From Delphinus delphis (taxonomy: Eukaryota; Chordata; Mammalia; Artiodactyla; Delphinidae), in contig NC_082696.1 of NCBI RefSeq assembly GCF_949987515.2, positions 62,256,447 through 62,320,446 on the forward strand: a DNA stretch of 64,000 nt, given 5' to 3'. Shown here one piece after another: positions 1-12,488 of this stretch. A program made the position numbers and the translations under genes. The notes beneath the pieces were generated by a model. The model saw nothing but the letters and a program-made list of their open reading frames with translations. It did not search any database and was not told where the DNA came from. Numbering within the stretch: position 1 is the first letter of the stretch; every line of letters begins with the position of its first letter.

Positions 1-999
1 CCTTTCTCCATTGTCACATTTAAAACAGAGGAATCCCTACCAGGAAAGTTTTGCTCTTTTAAAGACTCACGTGATTACCTTGAGCTCACCATGATAAGCC
101 AGGTTACTCTTCCCATCTCTAGGCCCTTAACCTTAGAAGGCGAAGTCTATTTTACCATTTAAGGTAACATAGTCACAGCTGTCAGGGATTAGACTGTGGA
201 CATCTTTTAGGGGCTATTTTTCTGCCTACTGCACATGGGAATACATGCTTCGCATCTTCCTCCCCGCCTCTGTATTTTCCTTCAGTATTGCTGATAGCCA
301 AACTCAATCAGAATCTAGCATATTAGGAAATTAAATTTGAATCAGGAAAGTATTCTATGCCTATCCAAGGAAGCATTCTAATTTGAGGGTAAAATAAAAC
401 CATCTTTTGAAATTCACAATCTCAGAAATTTTACTGTTCCATGGCAGCCAAGAGAGAACCTTCCTCAACTCTTCACCATAAGAACCTAGTGGGTTTCCTG
501 GAGTTATGCCCACCTAAAACATCAGTCCCCAAGAATTCTCTCTCTCAAATTTGTCCATACGTAGTCTCTAGCAATTCAACAAATTTACCATTTAAGTGTC
601 CCTACTAGTTTATGGATCTAACAGCTTCTGTTCTAGGCAAGATCTTGGCTATGACTCTCTGCATTAACATGTATCTCCAGATCTGAGATGTTGGTTACCT
701 GTAACTTTAATTCTCTAATGGGTCCAAAAAAAAAAATCTGCGGGTTTTCAGTTCGGTGTGATTTTGTTGTTGTTTTTCTCTTGGGTTCTTATAAGAATTT
801 GCTAGAATTCTCATCCTTGTTCCTCTACATGTATAGTGTCAACCCCCCTAAATTCTACCTTCTCTCAATTTCGTCCCTTTCTTTTCAGTATGAATATAAT
901 ATTCCTAGGTGGTTTTGTTTTGTTTTGTTTCATTTATTATTTCTGCTTGATGTTTTCTCAATTCTTTGTAACTTATTTGTATTCTGTCATTACTTTTGA
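1..999. other. no recognised feature
   Basis: I see no gene and no confidently named repeat here. The short phrase around 470-500 resembles one near 1830-1860, so both may belong to the same antisense old L1 5' region, but the match is too weak to annotate. Confidence 0.4.
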
Positions 1000-1560
1000 A
1001 AAGTTTTCAGCTATTTTATCACTTCAAATATTTCATCTGCTCCATTCTCTCTTCTCTTTCTGATATCCTAAGTATGCATACGTTACAACATTTCAAATTC
1101 TTCAACAGTTTCTTTTTAGTCTATGCTATTCTTTCTTTATTCCCCCCCCCCTTTTTTCTTCTGTTTTTATTTCAGTTTTGGAAGTTTCCATTGACCTCTC
1201 TTCAAGACCACTAATTCTTTCTCTGACTGTATCAATTCTACTGAGGAAATCATACAAAATATTCTTCATTTCTTTTAGAATGTTTTTGATTTCTAGCATT
1301 TCTTTTTGATTCGTAGAGTTACAATTTCTCTGCTTATATTACCCATCTGTTCTGTGTACTCTCCATTAGAGCCCTTAATATATTAATCTTAGTTATTTTA
1401 AATTCCTCCCTAATAATTCCAACATCTGTGTTATGCTTGAGTCTAGTCTTCAGACTGTGGTTTCTATTTGTCTTGTTTGGTTTTTCCTTTTGGTAGACCT
1501 GTATCTTAAGAGCAGGATCTTCACAAGTGTTTCTCCAGTGGTGTAGCCTATATTCCTTCT
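1000..1560 (-). mobile_element. probable ancient L1/HAL1 5' region, antisense
   Basis: The plus strand is T-rich and carries wording typical of the antisense strand of old L1M/HAL1 5' and ORF1 sequence: a stretch about starting to divide after a homopolymer, then phrases such as tagttattttaaattc and aattccaacatctgtg. This is recognition from memory of the family, without an alignment. The ends are not defined and the element may extend toward 2.1 kb. Short plus-strand reading frames across it are by-products of the T-rich composition. Confidence 0.4.
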
Positions 1561-3394
1561 CTGTCCCCTACTCCATTCTCTGGCAGCAGTATTCCCATAT
1601 GACGTCATTGAAGTCCTGACTCCCATGACTTGTTCTAGCCTTCTGAGGTGAGACGGAAAGGCTATAGGAGGCTGGAATGGAAGAATGCCCTAACCCTGCT
1701 TGGCATGAAGCTCGAAACAAGTCTTTTCCTCTGGCTTTTGTTATGGAGAAATTTCTGAGTATATTTCAAAATTATTAATCTTTTTCTTCCCTTGCTAGAA
1801 CCAGGAGAAATTTTTCTCATATCATTACTATGAGAACCTACTGGGATTCCTAGAAGCAACACCCACAGAACAGTGGACCCTTCTAAGTCTGTGATCCCCA
1901 ATACTAGTTTCACTCTCATGCTATTCCACACTCAGCTTCCAGCTACTCATCAGAATTACCACTGCTGTGTTTCTTCCATTTCAGTTTCAATTGGCCTATC
2001 CAGAGGCTTCTGCTCCAGATAGCTAGACTCTGGCTGTGTCTCTGTGAATGAGCTTAGTTTCCAAATTTAGGGATAGTGATTGTCCCTGCAACCTTGGTTT
2101 CAGATTGGACCAATAAAAGTCAATATTTTTAGTTTGTCCTTATATTCCTTATTTCTCATTTCCTTTTAGAAGTGAGAATTCTAAGTTCTTGACATGTCAG
2201 AACTAAAATTACAAGTCCAGCTCATTCCTTTTTATTCACCTTTTCTGGCCCTTCTTTCTCTTCCAGACACATACAGGTTGGACTGCAATGTTAGGTTCTA
2301 TGTTCTTTTTCCTTTTCTACTGATACTCAAGGATTAAGTGAAATCTCAAATTTGTGACTCCAATACCATTTAAATGTATATGATTTCCAAATTTATATGT
2401 TTAACCACTGAATTCCAGATTCATACTCTCAATAAACTCCATGTTCCTTACACACAATCTCATATATCTCTGTATGTGTGTTGCGGTGGGTGGGGGGAGA
2501 GGGTGTGGGTGAAATTATCAGTGGAACATCTATAGAACCTACAGTTTAAAAAGAGGAAGGAATAACATTTATTTCAGAAATAGGACACGCATCGAGTGTC
2601 CTGGAGGACACTGACCCTGGAGGCATGCTCTCAGTCAATGTTCATACCCTAAAAATAGCTAGCTTCAACAAATATTTATTGAAAGAATGGAGAATTATTT
2701 GCACTATATTCATAGCCAGACCCTTACATGTATTATGAATTTCATTTAATTTCAAAATATTTGCTAGCTATAAAAGCAATGAAATTGTTCTTGCAATTAA
2801 ATCCTTATTTCAATTTTATTAGAATCTGTATTTTCATGTATCTCATATATCTGATATATTCTGAATAAAAACTTTAAATACCTTAATCTTAAAAATACTT
2901 TAAAGAAATTTCTGTTTAAAACATTTTCATTTTGTTTTTCTGTTAAAAAATAATTGCTGAGGGCTCAGTGGGATATTTTGTTAAGAATGACAGCTTATTC
3001 CTGAAGAAACTCTAAGGCTTTGGTTAAAAATAAAGGGAAACAATGATCTATCAGGAAATGAGAGAATGAAATTAGCAGACTACCACACTGTAGACATTTT
3101 AAATCCATTTGTTTCAAGTGAACCAATATACATTTTTGGAATACAGCATTTCTCTTTCTGTTATTTTTAGCAAAATGGATTCCTTGCTGTGATAAGTGGA
3201 GCAATTGTTAATTTCAGTCCAAAATGGATTCTACCAAAGCAAAGGTAGTGTTTTCATTTAAGTTACTGAACAGTTATTCGGTGCTATAAATAGTCCAAAA
3301 TATTATGCTACAGATTTTCCTTTCTAAAGAATAAAGTAGTAAAGGAATTAAAATAATATTTTTTGGTTGCCTCTACACTTGGTATGCTTCCTGA
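1561..3394. other. no recognised gene; G-rich tract inside
   Basis: Mostly AT-rich, apparently single-copy sequence. The only structured item I can point to is the guanine-run cluster at 2488-2509, listed separately. Confidence 0.4.
2488..2509 (+). other. G-quadruplex-type motif
   Basis: Four guanine runs (3, 6, 3 and 3) separated by loops of 1, 3 and 3 bases satisfy the usual G3+N1-7 pattern on the plus strand. It lies in AT-rich intergenic sequence just after a short TG-rich stretch. Whether it folds or does anything is unknown. Confidence 0.5.
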
Positions 3395-3555
3395 TTTAAT
3401 CTTCAACATAACATATCAATGCAGGTATTGAAAGGTACACTTTATTGATAACAGAGAGGTTATCTCACCCCAGGCACTATGGGTACTATGTGCCAAGTTA
3501 AGATTTGACCTGAATTCTGTGTTATTCCCAAGTCCATCCTCTTTGCATAATATTA
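3395..3555 (-). mobile_element. possible MIR SINE fragment
   Basis: The order of a lipid-like phrase set typical of antisense MIR (loss of order in the A-rich middle, then gccaagttaagatttgacc and tccatcctctttgc) fits a degraded MIR. It is heavily diverged and the call is weak. Confidence 0.4.
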
Positions 3556-3844
3556 GGTGCCTCTTACAATTGCATATTATTGTATCATTCTGTTCAGGTT
3601 CAAGTTAAGAGTATACATTAATATGTAAATATTAGCATGAATTCAATATTATGATATTAATTAGGGCAACTATTTAATTTACTGTCCAAATGTGGACACT
3701 TTTGAGAGTGAAAGGGATGCTATTAATTATGTTATAGCAATAGATGTAAACTAGCACTGCTCTAATCAGCCAGGGGCATATGTTTACTATAAAATTAGTA
3801 GAACAATAATGTAATACATTATATTATACTTAGGTAGAATGTGG

Positions 3845-4010
3845 TATGGAGGAATGAACACAGTACTTACTTATTCCTACTGATCCTGGCTTTAGCAGTT
3901 TTTGTAGTATGATTTTAGGCAAGTCATTTACTCTTTTGGTAAAATCAGGGAACCAGATAATCTCTGTGATTGTTGTCTTGTATAATAGAGGTGTTATAGT
4001 CTCATGTATC
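3845..4010 (+). mobile_element. possible MIR SINE fragment
   Basis: Contains the MIR core-like phrase ttaggcaagtcatttactc followed by a run resembling the counting region of MIR. It is strongly diverged, and only the central part is recognisable. Confidence 0.35.
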
Positions 4011-7000
4011 CAGTAAAGCTACCCTTTATTAATTTTTTTATGTTAAAGGAACAATGATAAATGCCAAGATACATAAAAATATTTTAGGTGCTGGATAATC
4101 CTGAAAATGTCTTGTTTAGGAAACAGGCCTAAGCTGATGATCAAAATATTAGTACTGATTATAGTTTTAACCAGTGATGACTGCTTTGTTTATAATTCAG
4201 GTTGAAGATTACTTTTGACAAAATAATAAAGCAAAACATTGTATGACTCAGTGGTTATGCATCATCAATTTCTATTAAGGTAGTTTTATTGATTTAATTG
4301 GCAGAATATTCTTTCAAGGGTCCTATACTGCGTGTTTCAGAGATTCTAATATTTTCATTGTAAAATATTCTAGGTCTAAGTAAACTTTCACGAATACACT
4401 ATGTCCCAATTGTGAAAAATCCCCTTTAAAATGTTTATGTTATTACATACTCTTTTAACACATCCAGTTTAACAATAAATAGGAAAACTTATTTTCTCAA
4501 TCATAGTACAATTCAATATGACTATAGGGTATCAACAATAAAAGTAACTTTTCTATGAATCAGAGGTTGCTTAGAGTATCTTTTAGTCATTCAATACCAT
4601 GTTGAAATAGAACTTTTTTAAAAAGAAAGGAAACAGCAGGTCACAGCATAAACACACACACAAAAAGAGTTTTGGAATTATTTTTTGAGAATGCAAAACA
4701 TTTTATTTAAATATGCTTTCTAATTTGCCTTGTGGTTTAACAAATTCTGCTTTTTAAAAATTCTAACCTAAATTATATTTATAATTAACATGTAGTAAAT
4801 ACCACACAGATGGCTTAAACAGCATATATACAGCCTGTCAAAGACTGTTTTCAGTGATAGTCATTTGCAAACTCAGAGATCACCTGTAAAAAAAAGACTA
4901 CTCTTCTAGCCATAAAGATCTAACTCCACTCTACCTGTGTCACAGCGGTATTATGAGATACCACTCTTCTCTTTTACTCCATAAGTGGAGTCCACTTACT
5001 GTATAGCTTAGCTTTTCTTCTGCCAGGATCTTTAAGATCCAATTTCACACATGACCTCTCAAAAAAAGTTTTGAAAATTACAGGATATACCCATACAGTA
5101 TTACAGAATCTCAGAGAACAAAATGAATTTCCTAAGAAAACATTTCAAGAAAAGTCTTCTTTCAAATAGTGTCTTTCATAATATATAATTGAATTTTACC
5201 TCAGCAGGTTGTACACCAAATATGTAAATCAGACCTCAACTAGATGACTCTAGATGGCATGGTTAATCCCAATGTTGGTAGTACAATTAGAAGATCATTT
5301 ACTGTCCATATCTCTTCTGGGAATACTTTAGGTATTTTGATACATCCTAAGAAAGACTTTGGGGTATCTATGGGCACAAGTCAATAGAAAAATCAAGGGA
5401 GCCCAAACCAAATCCTAATTTACCTATTCTAAACCAAAAATAACAATTAGTCCTGAGAGTGTTTGTTCATATGGCATTGAACACTGAGTGGTTGTGGAAG
5501 AATGAGTACCCATGGGCCTTAAAACATATGGAAACTATACCAATACAGGAAAAGAAGAAAAGAAAAATGCCACTCATATTAAAATGTTTATGTTGTTCAT
5601 AATAAATATTTTATGTTGATTTTGCTTAATGTCATAAATTTACTTTCTTTATATTAATCTTAAGTATATAGCAAGAGTACAATATAGAAAATTAAGAAAT
5701 AGAAACCTTGGCAACTGTCCTGTTAGATGAAGCAAATCACCACATTTCTTGCATCTCATTCTCTTTACTTTAATAATAATAATTATTCCTTGCATCACCT
5801 GGATATAGAACATAAATAATTTCAACAAAGCACTTGGCAATCATGGCTCCACTGGCCTGATGAACACATCTGAAGAAGTGTACTGACACTTTGCTTTAGT
5901 TATCTATTTCATACATTGTCTTGTTTTAATGGCCTCATTATACGAACCGTGTAGACAGAGCTTCTTTATATGTCTAAGTCTTTGAAGTAAATGGAAGCTA
6001 CGCTCTTGGAACAGATAAACTGGATTTCTCAAAAGTATGAGATTCAGTCCACATTTGAATTGCTCAGACTATATTTTAATGGAAAATGAAGCTTGAAAAG
6101 AAGCATGCTGCCAGAATATCTAACTCAAGATGGTAGTCCATGGTGCCATACTCTCTTTCAAGCTTTAAAAGTTTTATTTTCAATTTGAATATTATACTGT
6201 GTTGAAGCATGAAAATTCTCCCCAGAGGCTATGGTCAAATAGTGTGATGCAATACTAATGTTTATATCTTGGAAACAGTTGCTGGAATGTGCTTCTTAGA
6301 GAAATGGATCTTGAAAGAGAACAAGGATATTGCTCCTACAGTGAGACAGTGAAAAATGGTGCGCTGCATTTTTGAAATAGGTATTGAATTTTTACAAAGA
6401 GTGCAAGAATCCAGGGAAATGAAGTAAAATGATAGAATTATACTTTTTCTGCATGATTACATAGGAAAAGACTATCTAAACTTTAAGCTCAGTTAACTTC
6501 CAAAAACAGAGCAAAAAATCCAACAGATAAAAGATGTTACTTTTGTTATTTTTGTGTATATTTTTGTATGTAATTTTACATTTACATGTATTTTTTGTAA
6601 TACATGAGGGAAAATGAAAACACAACTTTTCTAAATAGAACTATTCAATTAGTTCACAAATACTTCACATATCACTGGAGAAATATTTTATTCATAATGA
6701 AGAGTCAGATAAATAAATGAAAAACATAATACCAGTAAAATGGCATGGATGGTTATAATTCTGTATTTGACATTCTGATTTATAAATCACTCTTTATGAC
6801 ATGGAGAGAATTTTTTAACCTAACTTGTTTTTGATAGGCCAATATCTAATACTGATCTTTCTAAGCAGTTTAAGTAATAGGTTCAATTGAGAAAAATAAT
6901 AAATAAATAAACAAATAAATAAATCTATACTGCCTTTATCTGAAATTTTGGTCATAGGATTTTAAAGACCACTGCATAGAAAATTAACTGTACATATCTA

Positions 7001-7525
7001 TTTAATGTTCTAAACATTAAATAGTTCTTATTTACAATATGTTAAAATACAATTGTGTCAACAAATTAATAAGCAAATTAAAAAAAGATGCATTTAATAA
7101 AATTATTTTAACACATTATGCTTATATTGGTCTTACACTCCTCCTTATTACACTAACATATTTCATTAATTTTAAAATCTTATAACCTGTATATATTGTG
7201 TAATGTAGTAAGATATTTGTATAATCAACATTCTATATCTAAAGTACCTTTAAAAGATAAAAAAATGGCTGTATTTTACAATCACTAGCATTTTGGACAA
7301 ATAAGCATGAACACTGAAATATTTTTAGAATATCAGAGCTGGTTCTGTCAAATGATAAGGCAGAAACTTTGGTTTTCATTTTATTTCATCAATAGATAAT
7401 TTTGGAAGTAAGTAAAGAAATTATTTTTTCCTTGAAAATACATAGAAATTAAATTCTCACAGAGCTACACAGTGTTAAAATTTTGTCCCTTTTGGAAAAT
7501 ATGAAAATGTCCAATATTTCAACAA
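4011..7525. other. AT-rich stretch without recognised genes
   Basis: About 3.5 kb with no convincing coding potential: open frames are short, lack family resemblance and are scattered on both strands. There are small A/T-rich simple repeats, for example near 5770 and 6900-6925. I recognise no mobile element with confidence. Confidence 0.45.
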
Positions 7526-7772
7526 TAAAATAATATTTTATTTTATTTCATTTTATTTTGTTTTATTTTATTGGAGTATAGTTGATTCACAATGTTGTGT
7601 TTGATTCAGGTGTACAGCAAAGTGAATCAGTTATGCATATACATATATCCACTCTTTTTTAGATTCTTTTCCCATATAGGTCATTACAGAGTATTGAGTA
7701 GAGTTCCCTGTGCTATATAGTAGGTCCTTATTAGTTATCTATTTTATACATAGTAGTGTGTATATCAATAAT
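7526..7772 (-). mobile_element. L1 3' UTR fragment, antisense
   Basis: Reading the minus strand gives the familiar cetartiodactyl L1 3' end: tatagcacagggaactct, then the segment ending in taacacaacattgtg, then an A-rich tail (T-rich on the plus strand at 7535-7574). It is 5'-truncated, leaving only about 250 bp of 3' UTR. No clear target-site duplication was found. It abuts the upstream copy of the duplicated segment at 7785. Confidence 0.8.
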
Positions 7773-7784
7773 CATTTTAAGATT

Positions 7785-8030
7785 AGAACTCATTATTTTC
7801 ATTGAAGAATATCAGTACTCCACTGGATGATTAAAATACAATCATCCATTCCACAGTTATTGGACATATGTTTTTTTCCCAGAGTTGGGTTTATTGTAAA
7901 TAATGCTGACATGACATCTTCTGCATTTGTGATGCACATATGTGTGTGTGTGTGTTTGTTGGCATATATTCAGGAGTATATGCTTGCGAGTATATACTTA
8001 AGGAGAATTGCTCTGTCACAGGATATGCAA
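7785..8030 (-). repeat. duplicated L1-derived segment, copy 1
   Basis: This segment matches 8561-8804 almost end to end, in the same orientation about 775 bp away. Both start at agaact and both end at cacaggatatgcaa. The copies share private changes relative to a generic L1, including a perfect 9-bp inverted repeat, so they derive from each other rather than from independent L1 insertions. On the minus strand it corresponds to the last part of old L1 ORF2. Confidence 0.85.
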
Positions 8031-8221
8031 TGTGATGATGACAGATCTGTTTTCCAAAGGAATATTTCCAATGTATGTATGTGAATGTGGGGAGTGTGGA
8101 AATGAAGATATTAGTACTATCAATTAGGCATACATATTTTTAAGAATCTATTTTAATAATGAAGATTAACTACATATTTAACATTTAAGTAACTAAAACC
8201 CATGCAAACAGAGTTAACTTC

Positions 8222-9110
8222 TATTTCAAATAAACTTTTATTGACATTTAATACAGAGAAAGGTGTAAAAAATTATAGTGTAGAGCTTGATGAATTATCA
8301 TAAACCTAACACATCTACATAACCCCCATCTAGATCAAGGAAAAACATCACCAATATCTCAGAAGACCCTTTACGCCAACTGCCATTTACTACTCTCTTT
8401 TCTTGCACACAAAGGTCTCTACCTTACTGACTTTAAATACTACTGGGTTTTTTTTTTTTTTTTTGCCTACTTTTGAACTTTAATACAAAATAAGGCATGT
8501 ATTAGTTTTTTTCACTCAACACTGTTTATGAAAGATTCATTCATGTTGATATATAGCATAAGAACTAATTATTTTCATTGAAGAGTATCAGTACTCCATT
8601 GGATGATTAAAATACAATCATCCATTCCACTGTTGTTGGACATATGTTTTTTTCCCAGAGTTGACTTATTGTAAATAATGCTGACATGACCATCTTGTGC
8701 ATTTGTAATGCACATATGTGTGTGTATGTTTGCTGGCATATACTCAGGAGTATATGCTTGGGAGTATATACTTAAGGAGAATTGCTGTGTCACAGGATAT
8801 GCAAATGGTAAACTTTAGTAGACACTGCCAGACAATTGTCTAGGGGAGTGGCACCAATTTACACTCTCAACAACAATGTATGAGAGTCCAAGTTGGACAT
8901 CTTCTAGAAAACTCTTAGGATCATCACTCTTTTGAATTTCAGCTCTTTGGGTACTAAAATAATATAACAGTATAGTTTTATTTTGCATTTTCCTAATGCT
9001 TAGTAATGTTAAGATGTTGAACAATTTTATTATGTTTATTGGCCATTTGGGTAAACTCTTTTGTTAAGTACCTGTTGAAATCTTTTGCCTATTTTGTTTA
9101 GGATATGGTT
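8222..9110 (-). mobile_element. ancient L1 (L1M-type) 3' part, antisense
   Basis: On the plus strand the order is 3' UTR (about 8222-8560), the end of ORF2 (8561-8804, duplicated upstream), then further ORF2 with the antisense wording for the spliced phrases caatttacactctcaac, tttgcattttcctaatg and tattggccatttggg. This is the standard antisense appearance of an old mammalian L1. There is no intact reading frame. A poly-T run at 8447-8464 interrupts the 3' UTR part. Confidence 0.75.
8561..8804 (-). repeat. duplicated L1-derived segment, copy 2
   Basis: This is the partner of 7785-8030. It sits in its natural context inside the antisense old L1, so it is probably the source copy. It includes TGGATGATT, a 7-base spacer and AATCATCCA (8600-8624), a perfect 9-bp inverted repeat also present in copy 1. 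Confidence 0.85.
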
Positions 9111-9306
9111 TAGATAGGACTCAGTTATATATAATGCAAACACCTTCTACAGCTCTTAAAATTAAATCCTTTGGGAAACATGAATCAAACATATTTTACA
9201 TAGATATATAAACATGAATCTATATTTTCTATATCTCTGTCTGGCTACAGCACTCTAATTTCCTATCATCTCTCCAGCTGTGTCTAATTTTCACAGTATT
9301 TCAATG

Positions 9307-11579
9307 TACCAAAACCAGACAAAGATGTCACAAAGAAAGAAAACTACAGGCCAATACCACTGATAAACATAGATGCAAAAATCCTCAACAAAATACTAGC
9401 AAACAGAATCCAACAGCACATTAAAAGGATCATACACCATGGTCAAGTGGCGTTTATTCCAGGAATGCAAGGATTCTTCAATATATGCAAATAAATCAAT
9501 GTGATAAACCATATTAACAAATTGAAGAGTAAAAACCATATGATCATGTCAATAGATGCAGAGAAAGCTTTCAACAAAATTCAACACCCATTTATGATAA
9601 AAACCGTCCAGAAAGTAGGCATAGAGGGAATTTACCTCAACATAATAAAGGCCATATATGACAAATCCGCAACCAACATTGTCCTCAATGGTGAAAAACT
9701 GAAAGCATTTCCACTAAGATCAGGAACAAGACAAGGTTGCCCACTCTCACCACTCTTATTTAACATAGTTTTGGAAGTTTTAGCCACAGCAATCAGAGAA
9801 GCAAAGGAAATAAAAGGAATCCAAATCAGAAAAGAAGAAGTAAAGCTGTCACTGTTTGCAGATGACATGATACTATACATAGAGAATCCTAAAGATGCTA
9901 CCAGAAAACTACTAGAGCTAATCAATGAATTTGGTAAAGTAGCAAGATAAAAAATTAATGCACAGAAATCTCTGGCATTCCTATACACTAATTATGAAAA
10001 ATCTGAAAGTGAAATCAAGAAAACACTCCCATTTACCATTGCAACAAAAAGAATGAAATATCTAGGAATAAACCTACCTAAGGAGACAAAAGACCTGTAT
10101 GCAGAAAATTATAAGACACTGATGAAAGAAATTAAATATGATGCAAATAGGTGGAGGGATATACCATGTTCTTGGATTGGAAGAATCAACATTGTGAAAA
10201 TGACTCTACTACCCAAAGCAATCTACAGATTCAATGCAATCCCTATCAAACTACCACTGGCATTTTTCACAGAAGTAGAACAAAAAATTTTGCAATTTGT
10301 GTGGAAACAAAAAAGACCCCGAATAGCCAAAGCAATCTTGAGAACGAAAAACGGAGCTGTAGGAATCAGGCTCCCTGACTTCAGACTATACTACAAAGCT
10401 ACAGTAATCAAGGCAGTATGGTACTGGCACAAAAACAGAAAGATAGATCAATGGAACAGGACAGAAAGCCCAGAGATAAACCCACGCACATACAGTCACC
10501 TTATCTTTGATAAAGGAGGCAGGAATGTACAGTGGAGAAAGGACAGCCTCTTCAATAAGTGGTGCTGGGAAAAATGGACAGGTACATGTAAAAGTATAAG
10601 ATTAGATCACTTCCTAACACCGTACACAAAAATAAGCTCAAAACGGATTAAAGACCTAAATGTAAGGCCAGAAACTATCAAAGTCTTAGAGGAAAACATA
10701 GGCAGAACACTCTATGACATAAATCACAGCAAGATCCTTTTCGACCCACCTCGTAGAGAAATGGAAATAAAAACAAAAATAAACAAATGGGACCTAATGA
10801 AACTTCAAAGTTTTTGCACAGCAAAGGAAACCATAAAGAAGACCAAAAGACAACCCTCAGAATGGGAGAAAATATTTGCAAATGAAGCAACTGACAAAGG
10901 ATTAATCCCCCAAATTTACAAGCAGCTAATGCATCTCAATAACAGTAAAAACAAACAACCCAATCCAAAAATGGGCAGAAGACCTAAATAGACTTTTCTC
11001 CAAAGAAGATATACAGACTGCCAACAAACACATGAAAGAATGCTCAACATCATTAATCATTAGAGAAATGCAAATCAAAACTACAATGAGATATCATCTC
11101 ACACCAGTCAGAATGGCCACCATCAAAAAATCTAGAAACAATAAATGCTGGAGAGGGTGTGGAGAAAAGGGAACACTCTTGCACTGCTGGTGGGAATGTG
11201 AATTGGTACAGCCACTATGGAGAACAGTATGGAGGTTCCTTAAAAAACTAAAAATAGAGCTACCATATGACCCAGCAATCCCACTACTGGGCATATACCC
11301 TCAGATAACCATAATTCAAAAGGAGTCATGTACCAAAATGTTCATTGCACCTCTGTTTACAATAGCCAGGAGATGGAAGCAACCTAAATGTCCACATTGG
11401 CTGAATGGATAAAGACGATATGGCACATATATACAATGGAATATTACTCAGCCATAAAAAGAAACAAAATTGAGCTATTTGTAGTGAGGTGGATGGACCT
11501 AGAGTCTGTCATACAGAGTGAAGTAAGTCAGAAAGAGAAAGACAAATACCGTATGCTAACACATATATATGGAATTTAA
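9307..11579 (+). pseudogene. L1 ORF2 remnant (reverse transcriptase and C-terminal region)
   Basis: This is the partial gene for L1 ORF2p, the endonuclease/reverse transcriptase that copies L1 RNA into DNA at the target site. The endonuclease domain and the first part of the RT domain are missing through 5' truncation. In the frame of 9501-9950 the RT motif SIDAEKAFN is at residues 17-25 and the catalytic FADD at 119-122. A stop lies at 9492-9494, another ends the frame at 9950, and the same frame resumes to 10991. The C-terminal part continues in another frame (11032-11412) with the Cys/His pattern CX3CX7HX4C at residues 39-56, and the last part (11388-11579) is back in the first frame. With at least two stops and two frame changes it cannot make a working protein. 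The small antisense frames here are shadows. Confidence 0.95.
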
Positions 11580-11798
11580 GAAAAATAAAGGTCATGAAGA
11601 ACCTAGGGGTAAGACAGAAATAAAGACACAGACCTACTAGAGAATGGACTTGAGGATATGGGGAGGGGGAAGGGTAAGCTGTGACAAAGTGAGAGAGTGG
11701 CATGGACATATATACACTACCAAACGTAAGGTAGATAGCTAGTGGGAAGCAGCCACATAGCACAGGGAGATCAGCTTGGTGCTTTGTGACCGCCTGGA

Positions 11799-11828
11799 GG
11801 GGTGGGATAGGGAGGGTGGGAGGGAGGG
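11799..11828 (+). other. L1 3' UTR guanine-run tract
   Basis: Seven guanine runs of 3-4 bases with single- to triple-base loops fall within 30 bp. Equivalent tracts occur in the other two young L1 3' UTRs (42656-42685 and 47993-48022). A G-rich polypurine tract is a known feature of mammalian L1 3' UTRs, and quadruplex formation is predicted from the pattern only. Confidence 0.75.
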
Positions 11829-11967
11829 AGACACAAGAGGGAAGAGATATGGGAACATATGTATATGTATAAGTGATTCACTTTGTTATAAAGCAGAAAC
11901 TAACACACCATTGTAAAGCACTTATACTCCAATAAAGATGTAAAAAAACAAACAAACAAAAAGAAAC

Positions 11968-12488
11968 CCCAGAGGAATGGATAAAGAATATGTGATGCAT
12001 ATATACAATGGAATATTACTCAGCCATAAAAAGGAACAAAATAATGCTATTTGCAGTGACATGGATGGACCTAGAGATTGTAATACCAAATGAAGTAAGT
12101 CAGAAAGAGAAAGACAAATATCTTATATCGCTTACATGTGGAATCCAGAAAAATGATACAAATGAACTTATTCGCAGAGCAGAAATAGAACCACAGATGT
12201 AGAAAACAAACTTATGGTTACCAAGTGGGGAAGGGGTGGTGGGATAAATTGGGAGATTGGGATTGACATATGTACACTACTGTACGTAAAATAGATAACT
12301 AATGAGAACCTACTGTATAGCACAGGGAACTCTACTTAATGCTCTATGGTAACCTAAATGGGAAAGGAATCTAAAAAAGAATGGATATATGTATATATAT
12401 AACTGATTCACTTTGCTGCACAACAGAAACTAACACAACATTGTAAAGCAACTATATTCTAATAAAAATAAATTTAAAAATAAATAAA
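11968..12488 (+). mobile_element. older L1 3' end, sense
   Basis: It starts at gaatggataaag, near the end of ORF2, carries the last ORF2 codons (including MEYYSAIKRNKI on 12008-12202), and then a 3' UTR of an older cetartiodactyl type containing tatagcacagggaactct and a tail of A/T-rich repeats to about 12488. Its 3' UTR differs from that of the L1 immediately upstream, so it is a separate, older insertion of the same polarity. Confidence 0.9.

Larger units (their letters stand above)
9307..11962 (+). mobile_element. 5'-truncated LINE-1, sense
   Basis: A LINE-1 copy begins abruptly inside ORF2, at the coding sequence for the PKPDKD stretch before the reverse transcriptase core, and runs through the 3' UTR (about 11580-11940) to an A-rich tail of the form aaaaaaacaaacaaacaaa. 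Its sequence is very close to 45490-48140, the same part of the full-length L1 in this window. The 3' UTR includes a strong guanine-run tract at 11799-11828. No clear target-site duplication is visible, partly because the 3' side continues directly into another L1 3' end. Confidence 0.95.

Noticed and set aside
688..1214. Overlapping plus-strand frames of 72-103 codons
   Set aside because: They come from T-rich sequence giving Phe/Leu/Ser-rich peptides and lie in or next to a probable antisense L1 region. No domain or homology is recognisable.
9632..9988. 118-codon minus-strand frame (also at 45825-46181)
   Set aside because: Both are antisense to the L1 reverse transcriptase domain and are similar only because the L1 copies are similar.
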